NCBI GenBank assembly: GCA_051001135.1
Contig: JBPCNO010000011.1
Location: forward strand, 58,940-122,939
DNA: 64,000 bases
Direction: 5' to 3'
Origin: CAWHMN01 sp051001135
Lineage (GTDB): Bacteria; Acidobacteriota; Terriglobia; Terriglobales; Acidobacteriaceae
The stretch's first letter is position 1, and each line of letters begins with the position of its first letter. Position numbers and translations under genes: made by a program. Positions 61,731 to 64,000 of this stretch are shown piece after piece. The notes under the pieces were generated by a model. That model ran no database searches and was not told the DNA's origin. It saw only the letters and a list, made by a program, of their open reading frames with translations.

Positions 61731-61757
61731 TGTCATCCTGAGCGCAATCGAAGGACA
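61731..61757. repeat. copy of a dispersed intergenic repeat
   Basis: TGTCATCCTGAGC followed by CGAAGGACATGCG matches the general form TGTCATCCTGAGCGAAGCGAAGGA that I recall from intergenic regions of Terriglobia. A degenerate copy is at 34530-34569. It lies between two convergent genes, just before a terminator. Confidence 0.5.
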
Positions 61758-61790
61758 TGCGTTTATTCTCAGTCGCCGGCAAAAGCAAAC

Positions 61791-61810
61791 GGCCCGCAGC
61801 GCTGCGGGCC
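61791..61810. terminator. bidirectional terminator between the cyclophilin and mdh genes
   Basis: GGCCCGCAGCGCTGCGGGCC is a perfect 20-bp palindrome between the convergent genes, flanked by AAAAGCAAAC on the left and TTGCTTGC on the right. On the minus strand it is followed by the T-rich GTTTGCTTTTG, giving a good terminator for mdh, and it probably also stops the cyclophilin operon. Confidence 0.75.
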
Positions 61811-61830
61811 TTGCTTGCACTCGGCCGCTA

Positions 61831-62757
61831 TCAGACGCCGATCACTGCGCACAACTCCTTCACCGCGTCCGCGCTCTTCTTCAATGCCGCGGCCTCTTCC
61901 TCGCTCAGCTTGATCTCGATGATCTGCTCTAGACCGCGCTCCCCCAGCTTGCAAGGCACGCCAATGTAGTAGCCGTTGATGCCATATTCACCCTGCAGAT
62001 ACGCGGCGCACGGAAGAATCTTCTTCTTGTCTTTGAGAATAGCCTCCACCATCTCGACCGCCGCCGCCGAAGGCGCGTAGTAGGCGGAACCGGTCTTCAG
62101 GTGCTTCACGATCTCCGCGCCACCATCGCGCGTGCGCTGTACCAGCCGCTCGATCGTCGCCTTATCGAGCAGCTCCGGCAGCGGAATGCCGGCGACGCTT
62201 GAGTAGCGCGGTAACGGGACCATGGTGTCGCCGTGGCCGCCGAGTACAAACGCTGTTACGTTTTCCACCGACACCTTCAACTCTTCCGCAATAAAGGTAC
62301 GGAAGCGCGCAGAGTCCAGCACGCCGGCCATGCCAATCACCCGCTCGCGGTTGAACTTCGACTGCTTGAACGCCGCCTGCGCCATGGCATCGAGCGGATT
62401 GGAGACAATGATCAGAATCGTATTCGGTGAAGCAGCCGTCACCCTGCTCACCACATCCGACATGATCTTGTAGTTGGTGTGCAGCAGGTCGTCGCGGCTC
62501 ATGCCCGGCTTGCGTGGGATGCCCGCCGTAATCACCACGATGTCCGAGTTGGCCGTATCCGCGTAGTCGTTCGACCCGGTAACGTGCACATCGCGCTTTT
62601 CGATCGGCATCGCTTCCAGCAGATCGAGCGCCTTCCCTTGAGGAATACCCTCTGCCACGTCCACCAGCACCACGTCGGCAAGCTCCTTGGCCGCGATCCA
62701 ATGCGCCGCCGTCGCTCCGACATTTCCTGCTCCAATGATCGTTACTTTCTTCCGCAT
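61831..62757 (-). CDS. mdh: malate dehydrogenase (LDH-like type)
   Basis: A 308-aa NAD-dependent dehydrogenase of the citric acid cycle. The dinucleotide motif is TIIGAGNVGATAAHW. The substrate arginines are in GIPRKPGMSRDDLL, which mark malate rather than lactate specificity; NPLDAMAQAAF and the catalytic histidine in LGGHGDTMVPLPRYS follow. GGAAGAAAG-like purines precede the ATG. It lies 26 bases downstream of the isocitrate dehydrogenase gene on the same strand, forming a two-gene citric acid cycle unit, and ends at a strong terminator. Confidence 0.96.
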   Translation of the reverse strand: MRKKVTIIGAGNVGATAAHWIAAKELADVVLVDVAEGIPQGKALDLLEAMPIEKRDVHVTGSNDYADTANSDIVVITAGIPRKPGMSRDDLLHTNYKIMSDVVSRVTAASPNTILIIVSNPLDAMAQAAFKQSKFNRERVIGMAGVLDSARFRTFIAEELKVSVENVTAFVLGGHGDTMVPLPRYSSVAGIPLPELLDKATIERLVQRTRDGGAEIVKHLKTGSAYYAPSAAAVEMVEAILKDKKKILPCAAYLQGEYGINGYYIGVPCKLGERGLEQIIEIKLSEEEAAALKKSADAVKELCAVIGV

Positions 62758-62783
62758 TCTTTCTCCTCTTGCTTAGTCACCGC

Positions 62784-64000
62784 TTAACTGAGTGTTTGCG
62801 CCGAAGGCGCGGCTGCCTGGACGGCCAGTCCCATGTTTCCGACCATGTGCTCTGCAAACTCGCTCGTCTTGACCTTGGTAGCGCCTTGCATCTGCCGCTC
62901 GAAATCATAGGTCACATACTTCTGCTGAATGGTCTTCTCCATCGAGCGTTCGACCAGCCGCGCGGCTTCAGGCCAGCCGAGAAAGTCGAACAACATCACC
63001 CCCGACAGCATCACCGATCCGGGATTGATCACATCCTTGTCTGCATACTTGGGCGCCGTGCCATGCGTGGCCTCGAAGACCGCGAACCCATCCCCTACAT
63101 TCGCACCCGGCGCAATGCCGAGGCCGCCCACCTGCGCCGCCGCCGCATCGGAGATGTAGTCGCCATTTAGATTGGAGGTCGCCAGCACGCTGTACTCCTC
63201 TGGACGAATGATGATCTGCTGGAAGATCGAATCGGCGATACGATCGTTGATCAGCACCTTGGTCTTCCACTTGCCGCCGCCGTGCGACGCGCCGATGCTG
63301 TCGATCACGCCCTTCACCTCGGCATACAACTCCTTGCGAAACTCCTCGGAACCAAACTCCAGCCCCGGCTCGATCATGGCCGCGTTCTGCTCGACCGCCA
63401 GCTTCGGATTCGCCTCCAGGTTTCCCAGAATCCAGCTCTCGCGTTCGGTGACAGTCTGCGCGCGAAACTCCTTTGTCGCGACTTCATAGCCCCACTCGCG
63501 AAACGCGCCCTCGGTGAACTTTTGAATATTCCCCTTGTGCACCAGCGTCACCGACTTGCGGCCATGCTCAATCGCATGCTGGATCGCCACCCGCACCAGC
63601 CGCTTGGTGCCGGTGATCGAAATAGGCTTGATGCCCACTCCGGAATCCGCGCGCACCTTCTTCTTCCCGCCCATATCGTTGTTCAGAAAGTCAATCAGCT
63701 TCTTGGCTTCAGGCGTTCCCTGCCGGAACTCGATGCCCGCGTACACGTCCTCCGTGTTCTCGCGGAAAATGACGATATCGAGCTTTTCCGGATGCTTCAC
63801 CGGGCTCGGGACACCGTTGTAATACTTCACTGGACGGATGCACGCATACAGGTCGAGCGTCTGCCGCAGCGCCACGTTGAGCGAACGAATGCCGCCGCCC
63901 ACCGGCGTGGTCAGCGGTCCCTTGATGGAAACCCGCAGGTCACGCGCGGCATTCACGGAGTCTTCCGGCATCCACGTCTTGAACTGCCGGTACGCCTTCT
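62784..64000 (-). CDS. icd: isocitrate dehydrogenase, 5' end outside the window
   Basis: The window holds 405 codons of the C-terminal part; the frame runs off the right edge, so the ATG-led reading from 63971 is not the true start. The segment GPLTTPVGGGIRSLNVALRQ contains the substrate-binding R-x-S-x-N region and the serine phosphorylated in E. coli (Ser113). RPVKYYNGVPSPVKHPEKLD, VIFRENTEDVYAGIEF and ATHGTAPKYADKDVINPG follow. It converts isocitrate to 2-oxoglutarate, probably with NADP. The 2-oxoglutarate made is also the signal read by the P-II protein encoded elsewhere in the window. mdh follows. Confidence 0.95.
   Translation of the reverse strand, partial: KAYRQFKTWMPEDSVNAARDLRVSIKGPLTTPVGGGIRSLNVALRQTLDLYACIRPVKYYNGVPSPVKHPEKLDIVIFRENTEDVYAGIEFRQGTPEAKKLIDFLNNDMGGKKKVRADSGVGIKPISITGTKRLVRVAIQHAIEHGRKSVTLVHKGNIQKFTEGAFREWGYEVATKEFRAQTVTERESWILGNLEANPKLAVEQNAAMIEPGLEFGSEEFRKELYAEVKGVIDSIGASHGGGKWKTKVLINDRIADSIFQQIIIRPEEYSVLATSNLNGDYISDAAAAQVGGLGIAPGANVGDGFAVFEATHGTAPKYADKDVINPGSVMLSGVMLFDFLGWPEAARLVERSMEKTIQQKYVTYDFERQMQGATKVKTSEFAEHMVGNMGLAVQAAAPSAQTLS

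Noticed and set aside
1..64000. CRISPR arrays, insertion sequences, tRNA or rRNA genes
   Set aside because: No regularly spaced direct repeats, transposase-like frames, terminal inverted repeats or cloverleaf-like sequences were seen on reading both strands; a dedicated tRNA scan was not possible.

Overview
The window looks like chromosomal DNA from a soil-type Acidobacteriota (class Terriglobia/Acidobacteriia; Granulicella, Terriglobus or Edaphobacter-like). The reasons are: two very large Oar-like TonB-dependent receptors with an N-terminal carboxypeptidase-regulatory-like domain, a Tat-exported Gfo/Idh plus xylose-isomerase-like pair, an ECF42 sigma factor, an S53 sedolisin, moderately high GC, and two copies of a short TGTCATCCTGAGC...CGAAGGA intergenic repeat that I associate with this group. 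This assignment is inference; no rRNA gene is present.

Region 1-22.5 kb is a carbohydrate-utilisation neighbourhood. It starts with the 5' part of a TonB-dependent receptor (minus strand, with a clear promoter), a divergent GntR regulator and an SDR oxidoreductase. Then come two tandem paralogous secreted propeller/discoidin-like proteins, an unrecognised secreted protein, a LacI regulator, and a long plus-strand run: TonB receptor, TPR protein, GH31 glycosidase, L-fucose/D-arabinose isomerase-like enzyme, the truncated remnant of a ribulokinase-like FGGY kinase, an MFS sugar porter and a DUF2961/GH172 protein. Three A/T-rich operators of similar sequence lie upstream of three of the transcription units around the LacI gene, which suggests one local regulon.

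Region 22.5-34.5 kb holds a GT-C membrane glycosyltransferase, a Tat-exported six-hairpin glycosidase-like protein, the nitrogen-control genes amtB, P-II and glnD, an ECF42 sigma factor and an amidohydrolase. Region 34.6-43.7 kb holds gltB (no gltD here) on the minus strand and, divergently, an RND efflux pair (adaptor lipoprotein plus HAE1 permease, no outer-membrane channel).

Region 43.8-49.2 kb has a minus-strand set: a 93-aa unknown, a Tat-exported xylose-isomerase-like protein, a Tat-exported Gfo/Idh oxidoreductase and a lytic transglycosylase. Region 49.5-50.6 kb is a decay zone: a disrupted partner of a DUF421/YetF gene, an approximately 19-codon stub of the DUF421 gene itself, and an MFS transporter with a large in-frame internal deletion.

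Region 50.7-64 kb contains an EamA transporter, an ECF sigma factor with its zinc anti-sigma factor, a sedolisin, a GT4 glycosyltransferase, a ZIP metal transporter with a Fur/Zur-type box and the matching Fur-family gene, a small charged protein, an M19 dipeptidase with a small convergent gene overlapping its tail, two cyclophilins, malate dehydrogenase, and an isocitrate dehydrogenase whose 5' end is outside the window. I saw no rRNA, tRNA, CRISPR array or insertion sequence. I found no clearly new defence or mobile system; the most interesting material is the inferred pentose/arabinan locus with a broken kinase, its shared operators, and the decay zone.
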